From Torreya grandis (taxonomy: Eukaryota; Streptophyta; Pinopsida; Cupressales; Taxaceae), in assembly GCA_037957365.1 (NCBI GenBank), contig JARHVA010000122.1:7295501-7359500 (forward strand): 64,000 nucleotides of DNA, in the 5' to 3' direction. The notes under the pieces are model-generated. The model was not told where the DNA came from and did no database searches. It saw only the letters and a list, made by a program, of their open reading frames with translations. The position numbers and the translations under genes were made by a program. Positions 50,267 through 64,000 of this stretch are shown here, piece by piece. Numbering within the stretch: position 1 is the first letter of the stretch; each line of letters begins with the position of its first letter.

Positions 50267-50271
50267 GTAAT
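50267..50271. repeat. Target-site duplication GTAAT (left) of nested element
   Basis: Identical to 58609-58613 and equal to bases 2-6 of the outer 3' LTR (TGTAATCACC). Confidence 0.92.
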
Positions 50272-51459
50272 TGTAGTCATATAAAATTCAAAAATTGGTA
50301 ACTTGAGCATGACTAAAGACACCCAACCCTTAGGTCCCTCTTACATGCTCTCATGACCCTCCTAGGCTTACTTTCACTAATTATTAATCATCTGCGGCCT
50401 TCCAAACTTGAACTAAGTTGAGCTAAGACCCTCTCTTCATGACTAATCCATCCCCCTAGGTCTCATCTACTCAGGACAATAACACCAAATTTGGACTATA
50501 GCTCTAGACCCTAGGGTGTCCTCTTTTCAGTGTTCCTATCCAATCACAATTCAAGCCTAGATTACCATTTTTTCCTATTTCCTCTTGTTTATTATGTCAT
50601 CCTAGTTTGGTTTCATCTAACCCATGACCAATAGATGCCTATAAAATCCCATTCAAAGATCATTTTTAAAGGGTTAGAAAATAACATTAAAGTAGGAAAG
50701 AATACAAGCAAGACCTTTCAATCAATCTTTCCTATTCTCTGTATATAGCCAGTCTATACACTTTCAAGTCAATTAAAGACCTTAAACCATCCCCTAGTCA
50801 TCTCAAGCATACCTACTTTTAGCATTTCTTGTATTTCATTCACTATTGCACCAATCACTCTTAAAAGGAGAACTACATATGGCTTGATCCCTCTTTGGAG
50901 TATTGGTATGTAGGTAGTGTGCCCACACATGGGGTGTGAAGCATATCTAGTGCATCTTACACACTAAACCCTTTTCCCCATTTACCAAAGTTTATTTCAC
51001 TTACATAAAATATATAAGTACATGAATAATCATCTCTACAAGGAGCTCTATTGATAGTGAGGATCTAAAAATTAGTATACATGCTCACACTAAGTAGGCA
51101 AATAAAACCTAGAAATCTTAAATCTTGAGGACAATAATGTTAAAGAAGGACTATAGCATTGGAGCCCAGGGTGTCTAGTTCCAACATTCCTATCTAATAA
51201 AAAAATGAAGTCCACAATATTATTTGCTATAATGTCCCAGTCCTACGCACAAATTTATAGACCCAATCTCAGTTAGAACAGTCCAAAATAAGCTAAGTTT
51301 GATTTTCTCTCTCTGACTGCTATTTTTAGAAAAGGTCTAACTGTAATTTAATTTCACAAATTAGTAGCTTTAATTAGGAATATTTTTTACTAATTTCTCC
51401 TACTCAGACCCATTTTCATATATGAATAAAACTCCATTATTCCCAGAAATAACAAATCA
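50272..51459 (+). repeat. 5' LTR of nested element
   Basis: Starts TGTAGTCATATAAAATTC and ends AGAAATAACAAATCA. Contains two diverged copies of a 70-bp segment (50474-50544 and 51129-51198), each with GGACTATAGC, then AGGGTGTC and TTCCTATC. Confidence 0.9.
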
Positions 51460-51462
51460 TTT

Positions 51463-51478
51463 TGGTGAACCCGACTTC
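51463..51478 (+). promoter_or_regulatory. Primer-binding site of nested element
   Basis: TGGTGAACCCGACTTC three bases after the 5' LTR. Confidence 0.78.
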
Positions 51479-51528
51479 AAATTTTACATTAAAACCTTAG
51501 AAACCCTATGGTAAATTTGTAGCTGATT

Positions 51529-52040
51529 TTAATAAATAATTTCCTAAATTTTTCTTGTACATATAAATTAAAAATTTATCTCAAATTTTAAAAAAATTTA
51601 GTAAATTTTAAAATAAATTTATTTCAAACCCTAGTTACATACATTAGGTCTCAATAATTTTTCAACATTAATCCAATAATTTCTTGATTTTTTTCTTGCA
51701 CATATACATCAAAAATTTATCTCAAATTTTAAAATTTCATAGTAAATTTTAAAATAAATTTATTTCAAACCCTAGTTGTGTCAACTAGCTCCCAATAATT
51801 TTCCAATCATTTTTTAAATTTTTAGTTGCATATTAAAATTAGAAAATCACTTCAAATTTTAAAAATTCATAATAATTTCAAAAAAAAATCTCAAAACCCT
51901 AGTTGCATCTACTATGACCCATTAAATCAAGCACTTTCCCTTAATTTTTTGAATTTTTTCTTGAATACTTAACTCAAAAAATCATTTTCAATTTCAAAAA
52001 TTCATAGTATTTTATAAAAATATTTAAAAAAAAATCCCTA
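51529..52040. repeat. Four diverged tandem units of about 120-145 bp in the leader
   Basis: Each unit has a CTTG(T/C)ACATAT-like start, ATCTCAAATTTTAAA and a CAAACCCTAGTT(A/G) end. Starts are near 51553, 51694, 51816 and 51960. It lies between primer site and gag. Confidence 0.7.
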
Positions 52041-52179
52041 GTTGTATATACTAGCTCTTATTTTGCTTCTTGAGGTATCACCTTACATGTTTGGGAGCTT
52101 TGTATCCTTTTTATGCATATTCTAGTTACTTTTTTAGATTATATCAATTTAATCTTTTCTAATATTATCCAAGTTGTTT

Positions 52180-53490
52180 TCCTAATGCCACCTAAGTTCC
52201 TTGCATCTCTTCCTTCAAGATGAAGTGCAAGACTTAGTGGCAATCCTCTCAAATTCACCTAGATTCCTTTAATCTGACCATGCACCATGGACAAATAACC
52301 AGCTTAGGTTCCTGTTATAAATCCTACACATCTAGATTACACAAATTTTCATAATGATAACTCTGATAATGATTAGTATGAAAATAATAATGATGATGTA
52401 CACATCAATGCTCATATTCCACCTCATTGGACTACTGATCCACTTCCACCTATTATTGATAATAAAGTTGTCCTTAATAAATTTTTTTTTTTACAAAGTT
52501 TCAAAGAAAGACTCAGGGAATAGCCCCAAAATCATACTCTTATCTTGAATTATATCATAAAAATTAAAAAAGGCTAAGCAAGTTGAGTCTTTCATTCCTT
52601 TAGATCAACCAGTTACAAATGACACTATGGGGGAAACTTGTCTCAGCAAACCCCTATAACAGCCTAACTTGCCTCTCTACCACCAGTTATAGCTAGTACA
52701 TCCCTATCTTCTAATGTGGCATCCCTTGTGTAAGAGATAAGATCTCTTAAATCCAAGGTGCTACATCTTGAGCAAGGTGCCACTAGACCTACATAGGCTT
52801 TAGATTATTTTGCTTTACTGCATACACCATTGACATGTCACATTGCCTCTACACCCTTTCCACAAGGTTTTGTTTAACCTAAGCTTACTCTATTTGATGG
52901 CAAGGGTGATCCGAACACACATTTTAGATATTTTTATGTAGCATGCTTGGATTATGTCCCAAATGACTAGATACTTACCAAGTTATTTCTATGGAGTCTA
53001 AAGTATTATGATTTATAATTGTTCTATAGTCTACCAAATCAGTAAATCAATGCATTCAATCCTTTAGATGACATGTTCCTAGGACACTTCAATATCAACA
53101 TTGGTGATAAGGTTGTATATGCTCAAATTACTCAGTATAAATAATGACCAAATGATCATCTCATAGATTATGTTATTTGGTATAAGACCATCTTAGCTAA
53201 TATGACTAGCCCCATGACAAATCAAGAGTTACAAGACATTTTCAAACAAATTATTATACCAACACTTCATGAATCAATCATGTTAAAAATATTATCTTCC
53301 TTCACTAAATTGTGTCACACATTAAAGGAAAGAGAAGTCAAACTAATTTCAATAGGAAAACTAAAGTACACTAATACATCATACATAACTAATAATAGTA
53401 ACAACAAAGTCCCATAAAGGTCAAGTTCAATGATACTAAAGGAAAAAATCAACCTACAATTAATGTGGCTTTAGAGCCTCCTCAGTGAAT
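52180..53490 (+). pseudogene. Degenerate gag of nested element
   Basis: The gag core at about 52880 reads KLTLFDGKGDPNTHFRYFY, then ACLDYV, the F-D-G-x-G-D-P-x-x-H motif. The open frame 53202-53417 (MTSPMTNQELQDIFKQII, then ESIMLKILSSFTKLCHTLKE) aligns with 45920-46060 of the outer gag, including REVKLISIGKL against REFNLISMGKL. Upstream 52180-52870 is Pro/Asn-rich. Several stops. Confidence 0.8.
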
Positions 53491-54900
53491 ATTTTTATTA
53501 ACACCCCCTCAATGTACTTTTTCACATCTTTCAATTCCTTCAACCAGGGTTTTATAGTAGCTTTTGGATTGTAATATCATATCTCTCCCCCTTATTCAAG
53601 AATTACATCCAACAAAGCCTCTTCTAAAGGGATATGATTAGTAGGTATTTTTCAACTACCAAAGGGCACCAGGCCATACGACAAACAAATGTATCAGTTT
53701 AAAGCACAAGAAACAAGACCTAATAAATTCAAACACTTGATCTTGGAACTTTAGTTAGCCTCCACTGGAAAAGCAAACATAGGATAATGCATTAAAAATA
53801 TTCTTAGATACATTTCCACAACATTCAAAATAGGATACAAGGGACACATCAAGGGTTCATCATGCATATCATGCACATCCACCACTAGATACATACAGGG
53901 CATCTTTAGTTGAGTTACATCCTCTGAGAAACATGATCAATGTATAAAATTTTAGAGTTTCAACTAGACCTTTTATCTCCTTCTCATAGTAGGAGATCAT
54001 TGAGGATGACTCAGATTATCATGCACTCTTTATCAAAACTCACATTCATAATCAACCTATTCGTAGTGTGCTTATTAAAAATGGTTTTAGTCTTAACATG
54101 TGCACTTTGACACTAATACAACATTTGGGTTACTCAAAGTAATATATCACTTCAATAGACACAATTATTAGTGGTTTCAGTAGGCATATACAAAGTTCAT
54201 TGGGTGAGATAGTAATTCCACTACAGGGTGGTCCTACACATGTGGCCATACCATTCACTATAGTTACCAACATAAGAGTTTTTGATGTATTACTTGGTCG
54301 ACCATGGATTCAAAAACTCAAAGTAGTACCTTATATAGTTTACATATGCATGAAATTCATTCACACTAATTAGGTTTTTATAGTCAACATAGTTTCATAT
54401 TTATTACCACTTCTCACTTTAGAGCCATCTACCAGTTTACAGTCACCAGTTTTAATTTTGCCACCAGTTTTAGCTTCTCCTCCAGTTTCAATTCCTATTC
54501 CACTTTGTATTTAGACATAATTGAGGAATCCATCTAAAGTATAAAGGTTTCATACACCTCCATAACTTCAAGATTATAGATAGCTTCCAACTATAGTATT
54601 CACACCCAGAGTAGTTTCATTGAGATCTCATGCATCTACACATAAAGCACATGTTCATAGAGCTTCTCCTACTTCCAAATTGGTCCCTAAGAGCCCTAAA
54701 ATTACATCCACTCCTCAAATTTATTGAGGGACCCCAAAATTGGTTTCTACTTTAGGTATTTTAGAACATTTATAGCATATATAACTTTCAGAGCCACGGT
54801 CTCAACATTTCTATCATGATTCATGATCATGCACGATTCCACTCCTTGATACAAGACACCATGATAGGTAATCTTGCATGAGACTCATCAGTTAGTATCA
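53491..54900 (+). pseudogene. Degenerate protease region of nested element
   Basis: Near 54065-54360 the plus strand reads VLIKNGFSLNMCTLTLIQHL, then TIISGFSRHIQSSLGEIVIP, then GGPTHVAIPFTIV, then FDVLLGRPWIQKLKVVPYIV. This is a clear gypsy retropepsin pattern with the active-site D-x-G-S changed to K-N-G-F. From 54400 the text becomes Pro/Ser-rich (LPPVLASPPVSIPIP) and ends at a CMRLIS phrase near 54880. No polymerase domains follow. Confidence 0.78.
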
Positions 54901-57400
54901 TCTCTTTCTAGCTTTAATTATACATAATCTCTTCTGATTGATTGTGCATAGTTCAAATATTCTAAAAATACAAAAACTCTATAACATTTCAAAATCCAAA
55001 AACATTAAAAATTGTCAAAACACCAAAAACATTTCAATTATATGCATCATCCATGTTTTGCATTATTAATATCATTCTAGGACTTACATTTGTTGTTTCA
55101 TGCTATTCTATGTTGATTTATCTACATTACCATTCTTTACTTGATCTTCTTTAAGTGTGTGTAGTGACATCCAACTACTTGATTGCTTCACTTTACCCAT
55201 TGAGGGGGTGTCCTACTTATACATTCGAGACACACATTGATATACACACCCATTAGGGGCATCTTATACATGACTACACCATCTAGGTTATGTCATTCCT
55301 ACACTACACACTCCAATTTATCATGCAAATATACACTACTTACTAGATTACATAGATTACTATATTGACATTTCACTAGTATTTAGCACTTATATTTTTC
55401 TTAACATATACCTATTCTTGTACTAAACATGTCTTGCATGCTTTTTCTTCTTGCTTAGTGTATCTTGTTGAATTGTATTTCCAATTCTTTCTTGTCTCTT
55501 GTATGTGCCTTAGGATATTCACTAGTGTCCTTTACTTCTATTCATGTGTGTGCCTTAGGACATTTCCCAATGTCTTTTTCTTGTGCTCTTCTATGAACCT
55601 GTGGCCCTTATGCCAACATTGATTTTTTCACTTGTATGTGTATATGGCATTTGTACATGCCTTTTATGCTTGATTTATAGTTTGAGTGACATGTGCCCAT
55701 GTCCCTTGTTTACATGGCCCCTTGGCCACCCTTTTATGCTTCTTTATTCTTTCTTTGAGTTCTTATTTTATTGATTGCCTCTTCGATTATTGCAATGCCA
55801 TTATCCTTATCTTGCATTTTAATATTCTCTTTGGATGCCATGATGGACATTATGATCCATCCCTTCAACTAAAAACTAAAAAACTAACAAATAACACTTT
55901 CAATTCTAGTTTAGTATATTTCACATGCTATTACATTATTACATCTATCTAGGCATACCTCTATTGATCTAACAATCTTTCAAATCAAACCATACTATAT
56001 CTTGAGATATATTGTTGATTATCATTGATATATCATGTATATTTCCATCTTAATAGACTTATAGGTCTTCTTATTTTGAGGGAATTCATTATAGGGTATA
56101 TATTCCTACCCTCTGAAGAAGGGGAAATAAATTGGGTTTGTTTATAGAGATCAGAGCTCCTATCAATCAAAAATTCTAATTTCAAAGCAACCAGAATAAC
56201 AACCAGTCATTAAACCACTTAGAACAGACTAAAAAGACATTCAAGATTACATATTAGTGATTAGTTTCATCCCAGGATAATAATGTCAAGGTTGGACTAT
56301 AACACTAGACACTAGGGTGTTTATTTTTAGTGTTCCTATCCAAATAATAGAAAAAACCACGTTTTTTAGAAGTAGTTAAAAAGGTAGGTTCAGCTATAGT
56401 TTTACATAATTAGACCATTTCATATCAACAATTTTTAGTATAATTTTCTCAAAGAATATAGACATAGAGGGCATCATGCATGGAATTATTGGTCCTCTCT
56501 TCTAGTTTTAGATATGATAGTTGGTATAACTTCTAGATCAGAATCCACATTTTAGACACCAGTGATTGGCGGCAGATTACACAAAAATTTTACTTATTTT
56601 CTTTCAATTTTTAGCATTACCCAAACATTCTCAGTAGTTGCATGCCTTATTCTATTTGCAAGTGGTTGGCATCATTTCAGAGTGGCTTTCATACAAGCCT
56701 AATCTCAATCTTTTTTAAGTTGGCCAACATTGGCCTAGTTTTTAGTTTTCAGCACACATTCAGTTATCCATGCCACATTCTTAGATTTCTAGAGCATTCA
56801 TGGGATTTATGATCCATCTCATATAACATACTTCTTCATACCAGTATCATTTTATATCTTCACTTTATGGGGCAATAATGGATCCAAAGGGCTAGCCTTT
56901 GTATTCTTGAGCCACTTATTTAGAGGGATTGGATACGTAGTCCAAAAACCGATTAATACATACATGATCATCTAGCCTCATTCAGGGGGTGATGATGGAT
57001 CCAAAGGTATATCCTTTATATTCTTGAGTCACTTTTTAGGTAATTGAGCACTCAGCTCCATTCATGATATAACTTTTGGTACAACATCATCCAACACATC
57101 CAACATTACTCAGTATCACAATAGGTTTTGTAGTGGTTCATGTACCCAATGAGGTGTATTCATTCCCTTCTCTTTCTCTTTATTACCTAGCTTTGTAATT
57201 TCTTATTTTATATTACATATAATAAAAATTAATATACTATTTATTTTCCTTTAGTATATTCACACTTTCACAATGTGCTCTCTATGCACTATCCAACATT
57301 ACTTAGTATCACAAACTTCATGGTGTTCACCTTTGCAGGTAAGTTCATGTACGCTTTCTATTTTCCTTTATCCTAGTATTTTACTTTGTGACATCACTAG
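54901..57400 (+). other. Non-coding 3' region of nested element
   Basis: Collinear with 47641-50242. Contains near-tandem 'TGTGCCTTAGGA(C/T)AT' phrases at about 55505-55570, the hairpin GACATG-TGCC-CATGTC (55688-55703), a copy of the LTR 70-bp segment (56275-56346) and a duplicated GATGGATCCAAAGG block (56875 and 56990). The overlapping frames at 55434-55952 come from these repeats and have no family match. Confidence 0.65.
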
Positions 57401-57418
57401 AATAAAGGGGGGGGTAAA
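57401..57418 (+). promoter_or_regulatory. Polypurine tract of nested element
   Basis: AATAAAGGGGGGGGTAAA ends directly before the 3' LTR start TGTAGTC. Confidence 0.82.
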
Positions 57419-58608
57419 TGTAGTCATATAAAATTAAAAAATTGGTAACTTGAGCATGGTTAAAGACACCAACCCTTAGGTCCCTCTTACTTGCTCTCAT
57501 GACCCTCTTTTAGGCTTACTTTCACTGATTCACAATCATCCATAGCCTTCTAGACTTGACCCCATCTAAGCCAGGACCCTAAATTCATGACTAATCCATC
57601 CCCTTAGGTCTCATCTACTCAAGAAAATAGCATCAAAGTTGGAATATAGCAATGGACCCTAGGGTGTCCCCTTTTTATCACTCCTATCCAATCAAAATTC
57701 GAGCCCAGATTACCATTTTTCCCTAATTCCTCTTATTCATTATGTCGGCCTAGTCTAGTTTCATCTAACCCATGACCACTACATCCCTATAAAATCCCAT
57801 TCAAAGATCATTGGGAAAGGGTTGAAAAATATCATTCTAGTAGGTAAGAATACAAGCAAGATCATTAAAGCAATCTTCCTTATTCTTTGCATAAATCCAA
57901 CCTATACACTTTCAAGTCAATTCAAGACCTTACACCAGCCTCTAGTCATCTCAAGGATACCCATTTTTAGAATTTATTACATTTTATTCATTATTTCATC
58001 AAGCACATTTAAAGGGATAACTACATATAGCTTGATCCCTCTTTAGAGTATTGGTATATAGGAAACATGCCCACACATAAGGTGTGAAGCACATCTAGTG
58101 TATCTTACACACACTAACCCTTTTTCCCCATTTTCCAAAGTTTATTTCAATTTATTAGAAGATACAAGTACGTGAATAATCATCTCTATAGGGAGCTCTA
58201 TTGATAGTGAGGACCTAAAAATTGGTACACAAGCTTACACAAATCAAGTGAACAAAACCCAAAAAGCTTAAATCCTTAAGATAATAGCATTAGAGAAGGA
58301 CTATAGCACCAGAGCCTAGGGTGTCTATTTCTAGTGCTCCTATCTAATTAGAAAATGAAGTACAAGATCCTATTTATGATAGTGTCCTAGTCCTACACAA
58401 ATTTCTAGACCTAGTTTCAGTCAAAACAGTCTAAAATAAGCTAAATTTGATTTTCTCTCTCTCACTGTTATTTTTAGAAAAGGTCTAATTGTAATTTAAT
58501 TTCCCAAATAAATAAATTTAATTAGAAATATTATTTACTAATTTCTCCTACTTATATCTATTTATTAAATAAGAATAAGACTCAATTATTCCCAAAAATA
58601 AAAAAATA
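57419..58608 (+). repeat. 3' LTR of nested element
   Basis: Direct partner of 50272-51459. The last bases read AAAATAAAAAAATA, so the terminal CA is mutated. The 70-bp segments lie at 57621-57692 and 58278-58348. Confidence 0.9.
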
Positions 58609-60497
<1,889 letters not shown>

Positions 60498-61575
60498 GTT
60501 TGGTTATCATGGATTTAAAAATAAATGTGTTGGTTACTCTTTTCTAATGGGAATCGATTTAAGTAGCCATTAGTATAATTGATTTCAATTCATGGAATAA
60601 AAATTAATTGTAAAAACTTAAGATTACCTTTGAGGTTGGAAACTATTCATACCAAAAAAATAGAAAATGACAACTTTATGATGTTCGTCGATTTTGGTGT
60701 ATTTATTTTTGTGTAGATTGTTAATTTAAATTGGGGTTTATTGATGTATATGAATATTTTCATTGTATTTATCTTTTAAAACAATTTAAAATGTTTTTCT
60801 CATCATAATTTTTAAGCTTTGTGGCATTTATTAGAAGTGTTAGAAGCATTAGTATTCGGGATTGTGACATTTTAAAATGTGGTAAGATATACCCATAAAG
60901 CTACAAGAAATGCTTGTTCCAAATTTTATTTCTCTATACTAAATGTATTATGAATAGTGGTAATTATGGATTTAATCTAGGTTTCAACTTGTCTATTTTA
61001 TATTTTATAATATGTTGTTGATTTGTTATGTTAACTGAACCAGTCCATTATGAGATTCATTATTCAAGTATCCCATTCTTCATGTTTATATGAGTTATCC
61101 TTGCATAAGTGTACAACTAATATACTAATAAAACCATGTTTAATGATCTATTAAAATTGTCTTGGCTAGGAATACAAAATGATACATATCATTATTTTAC
61201 ATTGATTTATTGGTTGTAGGAAACTAGGCCCAATGCTCTACTCAACCTCAATGGCTAGAGCTACATGAAATTTGTCAAAAATATATAATATTTTTACAAG
61301 TATCACTTATCAAGGTTATTTTTGAGTTGCCACTTCCTAAATGATGAAATCACATCTTCATGTTCCAACTATCATATAAAATTTATTTAAATCTTATTTT
61401 ATTTTGCATTTAATATGTTCAATTATTATATAGTTTTGTATATTTACAACACTCCCTCCTCATATCTATGAATAAGGACTTACCTTTTCCAATATTCAAA
61501 ATTTATCTTGTTGATGAATAATTTTAACTTACATTAAATAATTTTTGTTACAACTAATTCATTAGAGGTAGGGAC
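60498..61575. other. Unassigned AT-rich DNA
   Basis: Starts with the right target flank GTTTG. No coding similarity or repeat structure recognised. Confidence 0.4.
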
Positions 61576-62752
61576 TAGCTGTGAACTAAGAATTTGACTC
61601 AAGAGAGGATGGTTAGTATGGTGTTAGTTTTAAAATGAAAATAAAATGAAAGAAACACACTAACTAGCATAACATATCTAGGCCTAGACACTAGGGAGAG
61701 CTTAGTTAACAAACATGAATAAAATACACAATGAAAATGCAAAATAAACTCTCTTTTACCTTCCTTGGATGTTCTAAAATGCTTGTTGTAGTGGCTTGCT
61801 TAGCTTGTGCTCATGAGTCCTTGGCAATGGAAGCTTGGCTACCTCCATCTCTCCTTGGCACCTTTGGCTTATGGCTTGGAATCAATTTATCATGGTAACA
61901 CTAATTGAAATGGATTCTTGAAGATATTTGTGAATTATAACTTTGCACCAAAATAGCTTAGAAACGATGTTCATGGCTTCTCTATTTATAGATTTTTGAT
62001 ATTGATCAAAATCAACTTGAACTGTCTATCTCAAGATTAAGATGTGTGGCTAAGGATTAATCCAATTTTTTAATTAAAATTAATAAATAGGCTCATCAAT
62101 ATTTGGGATAGAGGAGCAATTAAGAGGTATGGAGGGCTTTGGTGAGGCATGGGAGGCATGAATCTTGATATTTGTGGCATTTATGGCCTAGGGATGTCTT
62201 CCCAAGAAATGAGTTCACCTGATGATGCAGATATTTAATATCCATTTACAAAAATAAGTTTTCAACAAGTTTCCATGGAATTATTGATTAGGCTCTAATT
62301 TGGTTTAATTAGCTCTTAAGCATGCTTAAGCACTTTGTGCACAAATTACTCAAATTAATTAGAATGCCTTGTCATTGGTCCAAAATTTGACTGGATTGGA
62401 ATTGGAAGGTGATATCAAATGTGTTGGAACCATATTCCCATTTAGGATTTTACCAAAAAAAATAACAAAGGCATGCATCTTGTATAAGATATTTGATAGG
62501 AAAGATCAATCCAGAGCACTCAAGTACAAAATTGGCATTTTGACTCAAAATGATCTGATCAAAGTTAGCTATCCCATAAATTACATTGCCCCATTTAGGG
62601 ACACCCTAACAAAAATCAACACTTGAATAAATAAATTTTAAATCATTTAATGCATTTTAGTGTTTTTAGGCCAAACTGTGTGTTTTAGGTAAAAATTGGC
62701 AAAAAGCTTAGTTGGAGGTTATCAGTGACCAATTTTAGGTGTCTACACTAGC
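61576..62752 (-). mobile_element. Solo LTR with CTAGC target duplication
   Basis: 61581-62747 (1167 bp) begins TGTGAACTAAG and ends GGTGTCTACA. CTAGC lies immediately outside both ends (61576-61580 and 62748-62752). No primer site, purine tract or coding region adjoins it, as expected after recombination between two LTRs. A TATA box on the minus strand sets the orientation, so the LTR reads TGTAGACACC to TTAGTTCACA. The open plus-strand frame 62369-62626 lies inside it and has no known domain. Confidence 0.88.
61983..61998 (-). promoter_or_regulatory. TATA box of the solo LTR
   Basis: The minus strand reads CTATAAATAGAGAAGCC, a textbook plant TATA box, about 750 bases into the LTR. Confidence 0.6.
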
Positions 62753-63059
62753 CACTATGTGACCCTTGTTATTAAAAAGACTCTATGTATTATTTGAGGA
62801 GAATAATGAATAATGGATAATGAAAATTCCTTTTGTTGGTTAATATTATTCTCTCTAATTTTATTATGTGTTTTAAATTGCTTCATTCTTTTATATTCAT
62901 CATAATGTGCAATGTGTTAGTAATTTAATTTAAAAAAATATATACATATTATCAAAATGAATAAAGGGGAAAGAGATAAATCAATAAATAGATATTTTTT
63001 AGTTTATAAAAACTTGAAATATATTAAAAAATTATTTAAACTTTTAAAATAGTAAACAA
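62753..63059. other. AT-rich spacer
   Basis: Nothing recognised. Confidence 0.4.
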
Positions 63060-64000
63060 ATAAAATATTTTAACTAGTTAACATATGGAGGCCACACCCC
63101 CAATAATGTCCAATTGGCCATACAGAATGAAAGTACAATAGTCTAGGTGGGATATCAAGCCAACACACATGAAAACACTTCCTATTAAGAGATGGGTTTT
63201 AAAAATTATTAACCACCATTATTTAGGAACGAGGTGGATTAATTGCCTAAGTATGAAGGCAATGTGTATCCCAAGCCTATTTCATATAATTCAAACCAGT
63301 TCATTCTAGAACCACCTATCCATTTGTCTTGGCTCTATTGGAATAATGCTAATGGGGGGAGATAGAGAGTGATTATAACCTACCTCATATTCTAAGATGC
63401 ATGGATAAAATAAGGTCTAAAAAACATTACAATAGGGGGGTCTCATGGAGCTAATGTTATGGATTACAAATCATGATATTGACGTTGCCAGGGACTTCAT
63501 CACTAGATGGAATAAGATTATGGTGGTGATGATGGGAATTAAGATTTTATTTATGGAGGAACTCATAGGCAAGGCCATAGGCATGATGGGTGAAGGGGCG
63601 AAGGCTTAAAAATATTAGAATAAAAAGTAGTAACTCCTCTAGTGCTTCTTCTGCACAAATGAGTTCATGAAAATAGATAAGAAGGGTTTCCCTAGGGTAG
63701 ATCTCCTATGATAATGGCCAGAGGTATGCCTCTAGGTGATTAGATAATTGACTCTAGAGGGTAAGTATACCTTAATTTTATCTCACCATTTTATATTATT
63801 AAAACATTTCTAAGGTTATAATATTAGCCTGCTATTTTACCTATTAAAGTCAGTAGAATTTATAGCCCTTACCCACTAAGTAAATGAGTCTAACCCCATT
63901 CTACATCAAGGGATTATTTGATGTTAGTTAAACATGGTCAAAAATTTCAAGGGAGGGATGTCCTCCTGGGGGTTCCTCCATTGAGGAGGACTCTATAGAG
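63060..64000 (+). pseudogene. Unidentified degenerate coding region at the right edge
   Basis: GC content rises slightly and plus-strand frames read as protein. Pieces are PIKRWVLKIINHHYLGTRWI, LMELMLWITNHDIDVARDFI then TRWNKIMVVMMGIKILFMEE, CFFCTNEFMKIDKKGFPRVD, and WPEVCLxVIRxLTLEGKYT. The order (a D-V-A-x-x-F-x-x-R-W piece, G-I-K-I-x-F-x-E-E-L, then a W-x-x-V-x-x-V-I-x-x-x-T-L-E-G-x-Y-T motif) suggests one protein family with stops added. I cannot name the family; a transposon-borne gene is the likeliest guess from the neighbourhood. It runs to the window edge. Confidence 0.35.

Larger units (their letters stand above)
50272..58608 (+). mobile_element. Nested gag-protease LTR retrotransposon (8.3 kb)
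   Basis: 5' LTR 50272-51459 (1188 bp), 3' LTR 57419-58608 (1190 bp), primer site 51463-51478, purine tract 57401-57418, target duplication GTAAT. The interior carries gag and protease related to those of the outer element, but the LTR sequence is a different family. No reverse transcriptase, RNase H or integrase. Its interior is collinear with the outer element from gag to the purine tract, so both derive from a common non-autonomous design. Confidence 0.92.

Noticed and set aside
55434..55952. Overlapping hydrophobic, Cys-rich open frames resembling membrane proteins
   Set aside because: They are T-rich tandem phrases in a retrotransposon 3' region, and the collinear region of the outer element does not keep the frame.
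62369..62626. 85-residue plus-strand open frame
   Set aside because: Lies inside a solo LTR and antisense to its promoter; no known domain.

Overview
The window is a decayed, AT-rich stretch of nuclear DNA from a large-genome seed plant. I see no intact host gene. Nearly everything recognisable is transposable-element sequence: old Ty3/gypsy LTR retrotransposons of Tat type, a Helitron-like rolling-circle element, a Copia-type LTR, a solo LTR and a degenerate DDE-type transposase-like gene. LTRs of about 1.2 kb, old nested insertions, simple (TA)n and (CA)n tracts and CCCTAAA-type telomere-like repeats fit a plant, most likely a gymnosperm. That last step is inference.

Layout from left to right. 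1-1108 holds a minus-strand gag-like remnant. 1347-4896 is a short LTR element with two LTRs and only 1.2 kb of non-coding interior. 4897-13407 is a minus-strand Tat element whose protease, reverse transcriptase, two RNase H domains and integrase can still be read, with a truncated 3' LTR. 13408 to about 28960 is one Helitron-like element: a helicase gene continuing in frame into an AP-endonuclease-like (EEP) domain, followed by reading frames resembling replication protein A. It is broken by a 9.4-kb LTR element at 14505-23904 (target duplication ACATG), which carries gag and an antisense plant-mobile-domain gene but no pol, and by a Copia-type LTR at 27122-28290 (duplication GTAGC).

From about 28960 to 43745 come non-coding DNA, a diverged tandem-repeat field with telomere-like units, the transposase-like gene (about 32900-36010), a 556-bp tandem duplication and unassigned sequence. 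43746-60497 is a gag-protease LTR element (flanks ATTTG/GTTTG). A second gag-protease element (50272-58608, duplication GTAAT) sits inside it, six bases into its 3' LTR. The remaining 3' LTR is swollen by a complex TG/TA/CA microsatellite. 61581-62747 is a solo LTR with duplication CTAGC, and the right edge holds an unidentified degenerate coding stretch.

Three points stand out. The Helitron helicase is fused to an endonuclease, a Helentron-like arrangement, and sits beside an RPA-like gene. Insertion order can be read from exact target duplications. In two LTR families a family-specific element, often dyad-symmetric, occurs twice in each LTR and once more just upstream of the 3' LTR, which may be an undescribed cis element. 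None of the genes appears functional; all reading frames carry stops and frameshifts.
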